From positions 1 to 64,000 of the forward strand of contig JAAEAF010014395.1 of assembly GCA_011037195.1 (NCBI GenBank): a DNA stretch of 64,000 nucleotides, read 5' to 3'. Made by a program: the position numbers and the translations under genes. This DNA is from Triatoma infestans. Taxonomy: Eukaryota; Arthropoda; Insecta; Hemiptera; Reduviidae. A model generated the notes under the pieces. That model saw only the letters and a program-made list of their open reading frames with translations, did not search any database and was not told the origin of the DNA. This document shows positions 39,901 to 42,821 of this stretch, piece by piece; positions within the stretch are counted from its first letter, which is position 1, and every line of letters begins with the position of its first letter.

Positions 39901-42821
39901 ATCCCATACCCTTGATAAAAAATCTGACTGTGTCAGACAAGGAGCAGCTCTTATGGCTTTATAACCGTATGTGGGAGACCGGAAGTACCCTGACAGTTGG
40001 CGGGAATCAATTATAATACCGATCCTTAAAGAGGGGAAAATCCCAGCGACCCCTCTAGTTTTGGACCCATTTCATTGACCACCTGCTTCTCCTCGAAGTA
40101 ATGGTTAAAAACAGATTAGTACATATCCTACAAACCAGAGGGTCGCTGTATAATATCGTATAAATTTTTATCACGATTACCGACCTGTTTTTACAGACGG
40201 GTCGAAGACAGATAACGGTGCAGGCTGTGCTGTGTTACCCTTACGTGGACACTCCCTCCATACCATATTACAGCCATACCCTCCATACCATCAAGCAGGG
40301 TTCCGCAGGTATGATCTACTTTGGACCAAATGAGTCGCCTAGAAATATATGTCCAAAACGCCTTCTTGAGGAAAAAAGACGCCCTAGCCATGTTTGTTGA
40401 CCTCGAGAAGGCCTATGACACAATTTGGCGGCATGACGAATGGGGATTGAGGGTAAAATTTACCCCAGTTTATACGTAACTTCTTGAAGCTTCGAAGAAT
40501 AAAAGTACGTTTGGGGTCGGCCCTATCGGCCCCAAAAATTTTAGAAAATGGCATACCTCAAAGATCAGTATTAAGTGTAACATTATTTCTAGTGGCGTTA
40601 ATTGCCTAGCAGAATCAATAGGGGATTCCTTGCAGGTTTCCTTATATGTAGATGATCTCGCCATAATCTTATCTGGTGATGAACTAGGTGAATTTGGGGA
40701 AACCCTACATCAGGCAATAAATCGAATGGCTGCTGAGGCTGCCAGAAACGGGTTCAAATTTTCTAGAACCAAAACGGAGTGCATGCATTTTTGTAGATTA
40801 AGGCATGAACATAGTCCACCAAACTTGTATTTGGATAACACACTATAGAATACAAAGAAAGCACACGGTTTCTGGGCCTCATATCCCGTACGAAGCTGTC
40901 ATGGCAAGACCACATGGACTCAACTTGTCTTAAAGCAAAGAAGACCCTAGATGTATTGAAATTTTTGTCAAGCAATAGATGGGGAACAAATGTCTCCAAG
41001 TCGTCTAGTTATCTTCTTCTAATAGAATGTAAAAAAGTAGTAATAATAATAAAATTTAAAAAAAATTTAGACCATGTCTAAATACAGAGCGTTGGCAGCA
41101 GAAATAACTGCCCTATGGAGGGGAGAAACTCCCTCTTTATTATATCAGGACGGGATTTATCGCAATCGTTAGATAGAGGGTTGAGAAAATTTGGACTCAA
41201 GAGAACTCTCGCTTTCGAGATGCAGCAGACAGCTCTACTCGGATACTCTGAGAGAAGTCCTGCAGTACAAAGTTCTGATCCTGATTTTCCCTCCCCGCTT
41301 GTATCATAAACATATATAATCTCTGTTGTGGTGGTTGGTTCCGCAGAGCTGGAAAGCATCAAAGACATTTTCCGTGGTAGCCTGCTTCATTTTGTGGTCA
41401 TCGACAGGTTTCGGGCGTTCGCCCATCTTCAGGATGCGTTTTTCAGACAGTGTGCCAACACAGACTCGTATAGAGTAACTTAGTTTCACACTAACTCTAA
41501 TATATAATCTCTCCTCCCTTGCCCTCTATACCAGCTTCGCTGAGAAAAATAGATGATAATAATACTCGTAAAAATAAACAAATAAAAAAATATTAAACAA
41601 AAATGAAATAGCACAATCACAATGTAAAAGGATATAAATATTTTAATATAATCGTTGGCCATTATAATTTATCAAAAATTCACAGTTCTCCAAGATTTTT
41701 TTTTCTTCTTTCTCCATAACCAATCCTACTCTATTAATTTGAGGTCTTTTGCTATTTTACTTAATAGGAACTTATTTATCAGCCCATGGTTCTAATTATT
41801 ACAGCGAAATCAGGCTACGGGAATTGCTTTCCAGGTTTCCAATTTATGAAACTTTTCTTCCGCGCGAACTCATACTATAAAACACTGATTACTGCAAAGT
41901 AGGTATTTAGCATCACATATGTGAAAACTGACCGCCCGCAACCACAGGCCAACTCTTTGCTCACGCCCTTACTCAAGCAAGCAGAGAGCGAAACTGTACA
42001 CTCTATGAACAACTAAATTTCATGACACTACAATTCAGAGTTTCGAAGTATTTATGTCTCAATGCCTTTGATTAAATAGCCTCTCTCTTTATGTCTACCA
42101 TCTAAATAACAAGTAGATACGATCTTACCTATAATTTCTTGGTACCATAATCAACAGTTTTTTCAAAGCTATCTTTGCAAAATATCTATTTCTGTCCACA
42201 GCTGTCATCATCACCGGTGGTAATTTTTTATCAATAAAAGCTATCCTTTTAACTCCATGATCTATTAAGTAAATAAATGCTTTAATCCTTATAATCGACA
42301 CGCGTTCACATGAATTATGAAATATCAATAAACAATAATAACTTACATAGGTAAATGATCAAGATATCTAATGTACAGTTTATGTGTATAACAAACACAT
42401 AGTTTTCATTACCTGTCTGATGTTCAATTACAGTTACAGGAAGACTCCATACAGAATTGATCCCAACAGGCTGGTTATCCACCAAATAGGAGAACGCACT
42501 GGAAGATAATACGATGTTCACACCATTCTCCTTTGCTAACTTAATAGCAATATTATCTCTGCTCACTAAAATTGAAAAAAAAAATATATATATAAATAAA
42601 AGTGAAAGTAAAAAACAAACGTTATATCTATAATAATTCACATATTTACCATCTGAATGGTATCCGTTGTTAATTAACTTCGGATGTACTTGTTTATAAC
42701 ATCGAAAATCACCTCTTTGCTGACTCCAACCGGCTACAGGTTTCATCATTGAATTGGCGACAGTGTTTACATTAACAACAAATGTCCACAAATCTGGAAT
42801 GTAATATTTAGCTGGGCGTCC
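506..42821 (-). CDS. ICE2: ICE2/NARG2-like host gene, nine exons, partial at both ends
   Basis: This is the only host gene recognised. ICE2 is a subunit of the little elongation complex, which works with RNA polymerase II at snRNA genes in the nucleus. Nine minus-strand exons (42650-42821, 42413-42565, 42129-42261, 33937-34104, 24829-25075, 5937-6089, 5113-5275, 4789-5011, 506-702) have AG acceptors and GT donors, and their phases match at all eight junctions, so together they encode roughly 500 residues without a stop. The assignment comes from memory of the human protein: an N-terminal block with VKRIAFIDKKLPP, an acidic DADSVETFG block, a C-terminal block with SPKLEY and LPAGTYVL, and a near-terminal LDPTVITP...PCTF motif appear in the same order. 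First and last exons were not found. Introns of 84 to 661 bp alternate with introns of 4.1, 8.0, 8.9 and 18.7 kb filled with transposable elements. The family call would need a profile search to confirm. Confidence 0.75.
703..2175. other. ICE2 intron sequence with no recognised content
   Basis: AT-rich sequence in the intron between the exons at 506-702 and 4789-5011. I saw no long open frame, repeat or structural signal beyond AT-rich low complexity. Confidence 0.5.
2176..4765 (+). pseudogene. LOA-like LINE remnant (RT, RNase H, C-terminal zinc finger)
   Basis: This is a degraded non-LTR retrotransposon. From 2677 the frame shows the RT block with VICVFLDKERVIDNN and SKALIRRRVDST. From 2878 it shows RGSPQGGVLSPLMWSIVVDE followed by GYADDVLLEG, a form typical of LOA-type RT. 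The thumb lies at 3316-3702 (MMVRTVITYGAMAWY). RNase H remnants follow at about 3970-4200 (IFSDNQASIRAL and WVPGHVSIEGNEMADALAR). The cysteine/histidine C-terminal region lies at 4293-4601 (CRFCGEMEETPIHL...C). Several frameshifts and stops separate these blocks. Bases 2178-2342 repeat 2842-3020 imperfectly, so a second piece of the same RT region lies upstream. The 3' end is probably near 4755, at an A-rich stretch. The element lies antisense in an ICE2 intron. Confidence 0.75.
4789..5011 (-). CDS. ICE2: ICE2 exon, NARG2_C-type domain
   Basis: The exon is 223 bp between acceptor TTTACAG/TACG and donor GAAAG/GTAACT. It reads VRLDAVTGELIQIQ and later LVKISDLPAGTYVLCRKP, matching human HIDAFTSKLFLLEE and KLSSLQEGSYLLSH. 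It leaves two bases. The acceptor-side intron is 101 bp. Confidence 0.8.
5113..5275 (-). CDS. ICE2: ICE2 exon, NARG2_C-type domain
   Basis: The exon is 163 bp between acceptor TCATTTAG/ACTGA and donor CTAGAG/GTAAGT. It contains YKLSPKLEYQTEFGAEA, resembling human VLPKVEYQACYGVEALTE. It leaves one base (G). The 661-bp intron upstream holds a 5'-truncated SINE. Confidence 0.8.
5504..5675 (+). mobile_element. tRNA-derived SINE, 5'-truncated copy
   Basis: This copy carries the body and poly(A) tail of the SINE seen complete at 19427 and 50637: the GACAGTGTTGTCTGTAACGA core and CCTTAATTAAAAA end. It starts after the tRNA-like head, so it is 5' truncated. The 7-bp direct repeat GCATCGA flanks it (5497-5503 and 5676-5682), which supports retroposition. 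Confidence 0.8.
5937..6089 (-). CDS. ICE2: ICE2 exon, start of C-terminal domain
   Basis: The exon is 153 bp (51 codons, phase 0 to 0) between acceptor TTTCAG/AGTGA and donor CAAGTG/GTAAGA. It reads SDSLKAKKKKLNYKVVYNLW and matches in position the human segment with NFVYKLFSLQDLL. It follows the preceding exon after an 18.7 kb intron holding an LTR element and many LINE fragments. Confidence 0.75.
6268..6362 (-). repeat. hammerhead-like repeat unit, minus copy
   Basis: On the minus strand the core reads CTGAAGA, then a stem GGCAA/TTGCC, then GAAACGTCGG. CTGANGA and GAAA are the two invariant single-stranded blocks of a hammerhead ribozyme. The unit continues to GAACCTCAATATCC and matches 14558-14650 on the plus strand over its full length. 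Confidence 0.55.
6478..7070 (+). repeat. 5' LTR
   Basis: 593 bp, starting TGTGATGGATGC and ending CATTACA. It is 119 bp longer than the 3' LTR, nearly all of which is the hairpin insertion at 6831-6932 with its target duplication. An AATAAA lies near 6763. Confidence 0.9.
6831..6932. mobile_element. 102-bp hairpin insertion with 15-bp target duplication
   Basis: The insertion is absent from the 3' LTR. It is flanked by AGATTATACTTATTG at 6816-6830 and 6933-6947. Its distal part is a perfect 31-bp inverted repeat (6865-6895 and 6902-6932) with a 6-nt loop. Its proximal part, GTGGCTGGGTCCGCA, is shared with repeats at 25658 and 41329, so it belongs to the same repeat family as the hammerhead-like units. 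Confidence 0.9.
7336..8503 (+). pseudogene. gag of the LTR retrotransposon, frameshifted
   Basis: The gag polyprotein packages element RNA in cytoplasmic particles. The first block starts MYKINGQDMGIDAAVDYLL and contains LPTFDGENSVSDFL. A frame change near 7560 leads to a block with KIFYDTQKAELQRQG. After more breaks, a nucleocapsid frame from about 8035 has zinc knuckles CRFCGQMHFHREC and CRHCSGPHFDVDC. A third, CQYCSTFEHTARNF, lacks its last Cys. An Asn-rich stretch of about 60 residues separates the second and third knuckles. The gene cannot make a full protein as read. Confidence 0.8.
8536..9000 (+). CDS. retroviral-type aspartic protease of the LTR element
   Basis: The open frame contains LVDTGASHSLVDS, the active-site DTG(A/S) of retropepsins, and later LILGRDVL, the usual second conserved block. 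The enzyme would process the Gag-Pol polyprotein. It is separated from gag and RT by stops, so it is an isolated open block of a broken pol gene. Confidence 0.8.
   Translation: MTMALIPAFTNSDNLLVNLRIGKKFIRALVDTGASHSLVDSSFCRNKNLQHSNIILKSLTNQVIPNYGITSLHLHADNVENSNFSGKFIVSQLKGNFQLILGRDVLTLNRAIINLRTLTTINSTFHFQIVLKRTKSIRFNSYLYPKPCSYATKL
9135..10177 (+). pseudogene. reverse transcriptase of the LTR element
   Basis: The block contains the Ty3/Gypsy-type fingers and palm: SRPYKIAHSEAP, RYVVDLRKLNAITT, YPLPDIQHIL, LDISGAFHGILL and PFGLKNASSAYQRLM. The catalytic motif reads FIDD rather than the commoner Y(I/L/V)DD. A one-base loss just after it (near 9970) shifts the frame, and the downstream thumb residues continue in another frame to about 10170. 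Confidence 0.85.
10185..10640 (+). pseudogene. RNase H start of the LTR element, truncated
   Basis: The frame carries FILTTDASNIGISAILSQ (first catalytic Asp), TERELLAIVFGCK (Glu) and VLTDHAALQWL (Asp), the order of Ty3/Gypsy RNase H. Similarity ends at about 10640 at DSHNKL. The tether, the rest of RNase H and all of integrase are missing. Confidence 0.85.
10641..11780. other. non-coding 3' half of the LTR element
   Basis: AT-rich sequence replaces integrase. No coding match was seen. At 11303-11385 a unit of about 29 bp with TGCATGAATTGCATG is repeated about three times. It could be deleted pol joined to 3' non-coding sequence, or a separate insertion. Confidence 0.5.
11788..12074. repeat. 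phased array of seven ATTTCCAAAkGGAAAT palindromes
   Basis: Seven near-palindromic sites begin at about 11788, 11902, 11935, 11963, 11995, 12027 and 12059. The last six are spaced 28 to 33 bp apart and the last three intervals are each 32 bp, about three helical turns. The spacer sequence varies much more than the palindromes. It looks like an array of binding sites inside the LTR element. Confidence 0.75.
12548..12655 (+). repeat. tandem direct repeat of about 54 bp
   Basis: Two copies of a unit containing CACCAGAGTAACGCTCACCC and AAGCAGCGTT(C/T)GCTC lie in tandem upstream of the 3' LTR. They are in the 3' untranslated part of the element. Confidence 0.6.
12812..13285 (+). repeat. 3' LTR
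   Basis: 474 bp, matching the 5' LTR at both ends and lacking the hairpin insertion. It is preceded by a G-rich polypurine tract and followed by the target duplication CAGC. Confidence 0.9.
13405..14250 (+). pseudogene. RTE/CR1-like LINE fragment
   Basis: At 14008-14200 the frame reads MDEEIEHAIKRLKRKTAPGE, the conserved block just upstream of the RT palm in many non-LTR elements (ExAIxxLKxxKAPGxD). The upstream 600 bp look like the lysine/glutamate-rich endonuclease-RT linker, with many stops. No palm or YxDD motif follows, so it is truncated. The clade assignment is a guess from the motif style. Confidence 0.5.
14416..14650 (+). repeat. two hammerhead-like repeat units
   Basis: One core lies at 14416-14453 (CCTTGATAAAGACAG, then TGTCGAAACGTTGCC), like the copy at 175. 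The second lies at 14558-14594 (CCTGAAGAAAGCAA, then TTTGCCGAAACGTAGG), like the minus copy at 6321. The second continues to CCTCAATATCCTTTTTACAA, shared with 6268-6290. Confidence 0.55.
14651..15009. other. no recognised content
   Basis: I saw no coding or repeat signal in this stretch of ICE2 intron. Confidence 0.4.
15010..16320 (-). pseudogene. 3' part of an RNase H-bearing LINE, minus strand
   Basis: The minus-strand frame 16046-15621 holds an RNase H domain: CTDRSRMEEGVGAGVYG (Gly of TDGS replaced by Arg), FQAELVAIITCA and VIYSDSQAALRAI. The fourth-Asp region follows in a shifted frame. Frame 15566-15300 holds the C-terminal part (LTDHYRLNRYMHA), with zinc-finger cysteines broken by frameshift. 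The minus-strand 3' end carries a simple tail (AATCTAATCTAATC, about 15011-15026). It is 5' truncated at about 16320, with no RT. It is LOA- or I-like, and is the one clear LINE fragment in the sense orientation of ICE2. Confidence 0.7.
16321..17509. other. no recognised content
   Basis: AT-rich intron sequence with no coding frame or clear repeat. Confidence 0.4.
17510..17760. repeat. degenerate tandem repeat, unit about 65 bp
   Basis: The motif (T)TGATAACAyACT, then TATTCTAATAT, then TGTGAAACC, then AATACACCTA recurs at about 17516, 17583, 17650 and 17711. Units are diverged and of slightly different length. Confidence 0.6.
17761..18183. other. no recognised content
   Basis: A moderately GC-rich patch (about 17810-17960) without a frame I can assign. 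Confidence 0.35.
18184..18290 (+). mobile_element. TIR element fragment with its CA/ACAY microsatellite
   Basis: ACCTAAACGGAATACCAATTT and TTTCTACAACTTTTCGTTTT match the inner right part of the complete TIR element at 50867-51846. A short ACAC/ACAT stretch (18248-18290) follows, exactly as in the complete copy. The R1-like LINE relic starts right after it. Confidence 0.7.
18291..20990 (+). pseudogene. R1/Waldo-like LINE relic
   Basis: ORF1 remnants lie at 18390-19060: TYAEK, a block NMKGISNGCVMVESKSEVE like the Waldo copies further right, and a zinc knuckle CYNCNKFGHHTSQC. Endonuclease fragments lie at 19190-19420 and 19661-20100, split by a SINE; IDLTI near 20026 matches the VDLTVA block of the other copies. 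The linker before RT is at 20390-20530 (SWWSDELNTLRNRVNASRRL) and continues to about 20940 near the APG block. RT palm and RNase H are missing. It carries many stops and is much older than the copies at 53471-64000. It begins directly after the ACAY microsatellite of a TIR element fragment. Confidence 0.75.
19427..19660 (+). mobile_element. tRNA-derived SINE, complete copy
   Basis: The head has a pol III A box TAGCTAAGTGG (19440-19450) and B box GGTTTGAGTCC (19482-19492), spaced as in a tRNA gene. A unique body with GACAGTGTTGTCTGTAACGA and an A-rich tail follow. GATATTG flanks it at 19420-19426 and 19661-19667. It interrupts the endonuclease frame of the R1-like relic, so it is younger than that insertion. 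Confidence 0.9.
21043..21880 (+). mobile_element. TIR element copy, right end lost
   Basis: It starts with ACTTTCTCTTACTCC (21043-21057), the 15-bp terminal repeat of this family, preceded by CACTCACACA as in the other copies. It then follows the complete copy through its two internal sub-repeats (AAATGAATTTTCC-like, TTGTAGCTCTTT). It ends in the microsatellite zone (ACATACATACTATATAC) without the right terminus. Confidence 0.8.
21885..21960 (-). repeat. hammerhead-like repeat fragment
   Basis: The minus strand reads GATGGATGAAAATCCGAAACCGATCAG, then CATGCTACGACAGCTAAAATA. The second part resembles the arm of the hairpin inserted in the LTR at 6902-6932, linking that hairpin to this repeat family. 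Confidence 0.45.
22255..22660 (+). pseudogene. LINE RT thumb fragment
   Basis: Frames here read ALGFVFRHPRDLSGHK and YSSFVRSLMEYGS, the RT thumb region of many non-LTR elements, with stops and frame changes. A reverse-strand copy of the same block lies at 23102-23290. Confidence 0.6.
22922..23065 (-). mobile_element. TIR element fragment, minus
   Basis: It starts with ACTTTCTCTTACT and continues through ATCGTGTCAAATTTTCGATA and AAAAAAGTGGTTTTTAGCA, the reverse complement of the right end of the complete copy. Confidence 0.7.
23102..23290 (-). pseudogene. LINE RT thumb fragment, minus
   Basis: The minus frame reads ETCGKASRAVGFVFRHNRDL and AVYSSFVRSLMEYGS, nearly the same residues as 22255-22400 on the plus strand. 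It runs directly into the hammerhead-like repeat arm at 23291, whose frame is continuous with it. Confidence 0.65.
23291..23531. repeat. inverted duplication of a hammerhead-like repeat
   Basis: The left arm (23291-23405) and right arm (23420-23531) are imperfect inverted copies around a 14-nt centre. They share AATAACACAGACTTGCAC and the CTTTTTGTGGTCATC-type segment. The left arm keeps the GGGCGAACGCCC stem; the right arm has lost it (CCTGATGCCCGAAAC). Confidence 0.85.
23540..24768. other. intron sequence with no recognised content
   Basis: AT-rich. It includes a local duplication of TTCTTTAAAGAGAGATTCGA (about 23902 and 23931). No coding frame was assigned. Confidence 0.4.
24769..24809 (+). 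repeat. poly(A) run of about 40
   Basis: A homopolymer A run just inside the ICE2 intron. In the ICE2 transcript it is a long U tract about 20 nt downstream of the exon 24829-25075 donor. Confidence 0.8.
24829..25075 (-). CDS. ICE2: ICE2 exon, low-complexity acidic linker
   Basis: The exon is 247 bp between acceptor TTATAAG/AATAG and donor GAACAG/GTATAT. It completes a Gln codon and encodes 82 residues rich in Asp, Glu and Ser (for example SDSDESTSF), ending YEWVEEQ in phase 0. It is likely disordered linker before the C-terminal domain. A run of about 40 A on the plus strand at 24769-24809 lies 20 bp inside the downstream intron, so the transcript has a long U-tract just after this 5' splice site. 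Confidence 0.65.
25143..25640 (-). mobile_element. TIR element copy, minus, truncated
   Basis: It starts with ACTTTCTCTAACT and follows the reverse complement of the complete copy. The microsatellite position is short (GTATGTATGTGG). It ends near the CCGAGTTTGAAA-equivalent region without the other terminus. Confidence 0.65.
25658..25737 (-). repeat. fragment of the hammerhead-like repeat family
   Basis: It shares GTGGCTGGGTCCGCAGAGCT, and then TAGCCTGCTTCTTTTTGTGG, with 41329-41400 and with the hairpin insertion at 6831. The ribozyme-like core itself is not included. Confidence 0.6.
26200..26233 (+). promoter_or_regulatory. internal promoter: initiator plus downstream element
   Basis: TCAGTC at 26200-26205 fits the arthropod initiator (TCAKTY), with the A at 26202 as +1. 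GGACC begins at 26229, exactly +28, and fits the downstream promoter element (RGWYV). Jockey- and I-type LINEs are known to use such TATA-less internal promoters. The T of the initiator comes from the target site. Confidence 0.65.
26541..27909 (+). pseudogene. ORF1 (gag-like) of the I-like LINE
   Basis: ORF1 protein binds element RNA. The frame opens MNDNSRGQVGIPPDIE and shifts near 26670, where FYVIVESLNKDKKG follows, an RNA-binding-like domain of about 100 residues. It breaks again near 27016. The nucleocapsid part from about 27226 has CKKCMRFGHFLDQC, then CEKCGENHDVKEC, then CVNCGSVGHLATNHDLC, three zinc knuckles in tandem. The last open block ends at 27909. At least three frame changes make it non-functional as read. 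Confidence 0.8.
27910..28263 (+). other. inter-ORF spacer of the I-like LINE
   Basis: About 350 bp of AT-rich sequence with TATGTATGTGTGTATA-type low complexity separates ORF1 and ORF2. ORF2 translation would need reinitiation or internal entry; nothing in the sequence decides which. Confidence 0.5.
28264..31871 (+). pseudogene. ORF2 of the I-like LINE: endonuclease, RT, RNase H
   Basis: ORF2 would nick DNA and prime reverse transcription there. The start ATG at 28264 gives MENFKILQWNARS, the first endonuclease block, followed by LISETWF and LLGGDFNVHN. A frameshift near 28850 precedes the SDH-equivalent block, read as GSNHIPI (Asp to Asn). RT blocks are RAPGLDQIHYPM, LDFSSAYDNV, GLPQGSIISPIL and YADNVCIYV (30163-30174), with the second catalytic Asp replaced by Asn. 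RNase H has IYTDGSKLENK, YTAELVAIIMAL, ILSDSKSALNKL and NNEIVDTIAKEAA. The C-terminal motif CSVCKVEENFEHIVMIC follows. Frameshifts lie near 28850, 29710 and 30640. It is a recent but dead copy. Confidence 0.85.
31872..32401 (+). other. 3' UTR and A-rich tail of the I-like LINE
   Basis: The stretch contains two copies of a GGAATATCGAGTACYCCA-type phrase (about 31959 and 32168) and T-rich runs. It ends in an impure A tract (32379-32401) before the target duplication. Confidence 0.7.
32495..33010 (+). pseudogene. R2-like LINE RT fragment
   Basis: Frames read a GxQGGFVKRLPGCHVN-like block, then VALLDVTGAFDSISHNHIRQ, then VVRRGGPQGD. After a one-base loss near 32878 the frame continues as PLSATLFNLSIDHL, the R2/R4-type palm approach. 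No catalytic xADD was found downstream. It is truncated on both sides. Confidence 0.6.
33330..33630 (+). mobile_element. TIR element fragments
   Basis: ACGATTTTCTTTAAACTAAGT, then AGAGCTACAACTTTTATTTG, matches the inner part of the family. AATAAGAGAAAGTAAAAA at 33607-33627 is the right terminus. The middle is replaced by unrelated sequence. Confidence 0.55.
33937..34104 (-). CDS. ICE2: ICE2 exon with acidic and basic blocks
   Basis: The exon is 168 bp between acceptor TTTTTAG/AGATCC and donor CGCA/GTAAGT. The first base completes an Arg codon, then it reads DPAACIYDADSVETFGVD and a lysine/arginine-rich stretch ending in KCYNC. The acidic ETFG block matches the human DVTELETFGV block in character and position. 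An alternative acceptor two bases downstream would lead to a stop. It leaves two bases (CA). Confidence 0.7.
34388..34520 (+). mobile_element. TIR element, left end only
   Basis: AAATCTGGTGTGAAACACTCA, then ACTTTCTCTAACCCCAG, then AAATTTAATGAAATTCGTCG, matches the left end of the complete copy. It stops near AAAAACTGTCCAGTAA. Confidence 0.75.
34639..34902 (+). CDS. unassigned small open frame
   Basis: An 87-codon frame rich in Lys, Arg and Glu (MEREEQKKEMFWVRKEIRKK). I do not recognise it. It lies between a TIR element end and a LINE relic and is most likely the 5' part of that LINE or chance; a host exon in this orientation is unlikely. Confidence 0.2.
   Translation: MEREEQKKEMFWVRKEIRKKDGNLKCIVRKVILILNGKEFLWDEESGVTEKEDIDYLRGLLGELWSRCYVPECQSINKMMGKTSDSK
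34903..36540 (+). pseudogene. LINE relic, same family as 48385-50134
   Basis: Heavily mutated RT thumb remnants at 35290-35650 (FINNEEIEFVKT, RKYLGL) and a C-terminal block at 36100-36300 (NNYHFLAVCPILKSFRKKYL and LISEFNY ending). The latter matches HFLSVCPILKDFW...LISQFNF of the copy at 48385-50134. RNase H is absent, unlike the other LINEs here. The 3' part contains (ATT)n and CCGGCAGACGGTACAATGTA. Confidence 0.65.
36700..36930. other. conserved-looking hairpin phrase and CA microsatellite
   Basis: GGATGTCGTAAGAGGCGACT (about 36740-36760) can fold as GTCG/CGAC around a small loop. From memory, similar phrases are common in insect repeats. An ACAT/(CA)n microsatellite lies at 36864-36912. 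Both precede the Jockey-like LINE and may belong to its 5' UTR. Confidence 0.4.
37100..38015 (+). pseudogene. ORF1 of the Jockey-like LINE
   Basis: ATG at 37100 opens MNPTNNSTEESASQ with a Pro/Thr-rich N-terminus. After frame changes the nucleocapsid part at 37693-37986 reads CQKFGHTAQRC and CVNCGGDHNARSAGCPVLQ. The characteristic LPYHEARAMV follows, the Jockey-clade ORF1 signature. Several breaks are present. Confidence 0.7.
38560..41060 (+). pseudogene. ORF2 of the Jockey-like LINE, rearranged
   Basis: Endonuclease blocks are IIQWNMRGYKNK (38580), LQEIKLRPGYS, GGVVICVREN, VMGDFNSQN (38945) and the FQIDHFAI block (39175). The linker WWTPDCKTANAAKKRAFNRF is at 39412. RT blocks are GPISLTTCF (40060), FVDLEKAYDTIWRHD (40393) and YVDDLAIIL (40645), with Val in place of the usual Ala. 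The thumb reads FLGLISRTKLSWQDH near 40870. Between the RT N-terminal block and the HQAGF block, at about 40185-40290, lies FTDGSKTDNGAGCAV, the start of an RNase H domain, out of its normal order. Many stops. Confidence 0.7.
41329..41475 (-). repeat. hammerhead-like repeat, best-preserved core
   Basis: On the minus strand the core reads CTGAAGA, U, then GGGCG-AA-CGCCC (perfect 5-bp stem), then GAAAC (41405-41433). It is followed by the family phrase GTCGATGACCACAAAATGAA and ends with GCTTTCCAGCTCTGCGGAAC. CTGANGA and GAAA flanking a stem are the hammerhead signature. The cleavage-side strand and stem III are not evident. Confidence 0.6.
41490..42128. other. ICE2 intron with no recognised content
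   Basis: AT-rich. No coding frame or repeat was assigned. Confidence 0.4.
42129..42261 (-). CDS. ICE2: ICE2 exon
   Basis: The exon is 133 bp between acceptor TTAATAG/ATCATGG and donor TATAG/GTAAGA. It reads DHGVKRIAFIDKKLPPVMM and corresponds to the human ICE2 region with VKVIYINSPLPQKKM. The open frame continues upstream past the acceptor to about 42328, but only the acceptor at 42261 matches the phase of the preceding exon. It leaves two bases (AG). The next intron is about 8 kb and holds a Jockey-like LINE and other repeats. Confidence 0.75.
42413..42565 (-). CDS. ICE2: ICE2 exon
   Basis: The exon is 153 bp between acceptor AATTTTAG/TGAGC and donor GACAG/GTAATG. It opens by completing a Val codon and reads SRDNIAIKLAKENG and then SSSAFSYLVDN, which resembles the human ICE2 stretch that reads IALTSQSLFTLLNN. 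It leaves one base for the next exon. The intron upstream is only 84 bp and the one downstream 151 bp, so this cluster keeps the compact structure usual for insect genes. Confidence 0.75.
42650..42821 (-). CDS. ICE2: ICE2 exon, most 5' one found
   Basis: The exon is bounded by acceptor TTTTTAG/GGACG and donor GATG/GTAAAT on the minus strand. It starts in phase 0 with GRPAKYYIPDLW and leaves one base (G) for the next exon. It is 172 bp. The residues are consistent with the helical N-terminal half of ICE2, but this block is less diagnostic than the following two. No upstream exon could be assigned with confidence. Confidence 0.7.
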
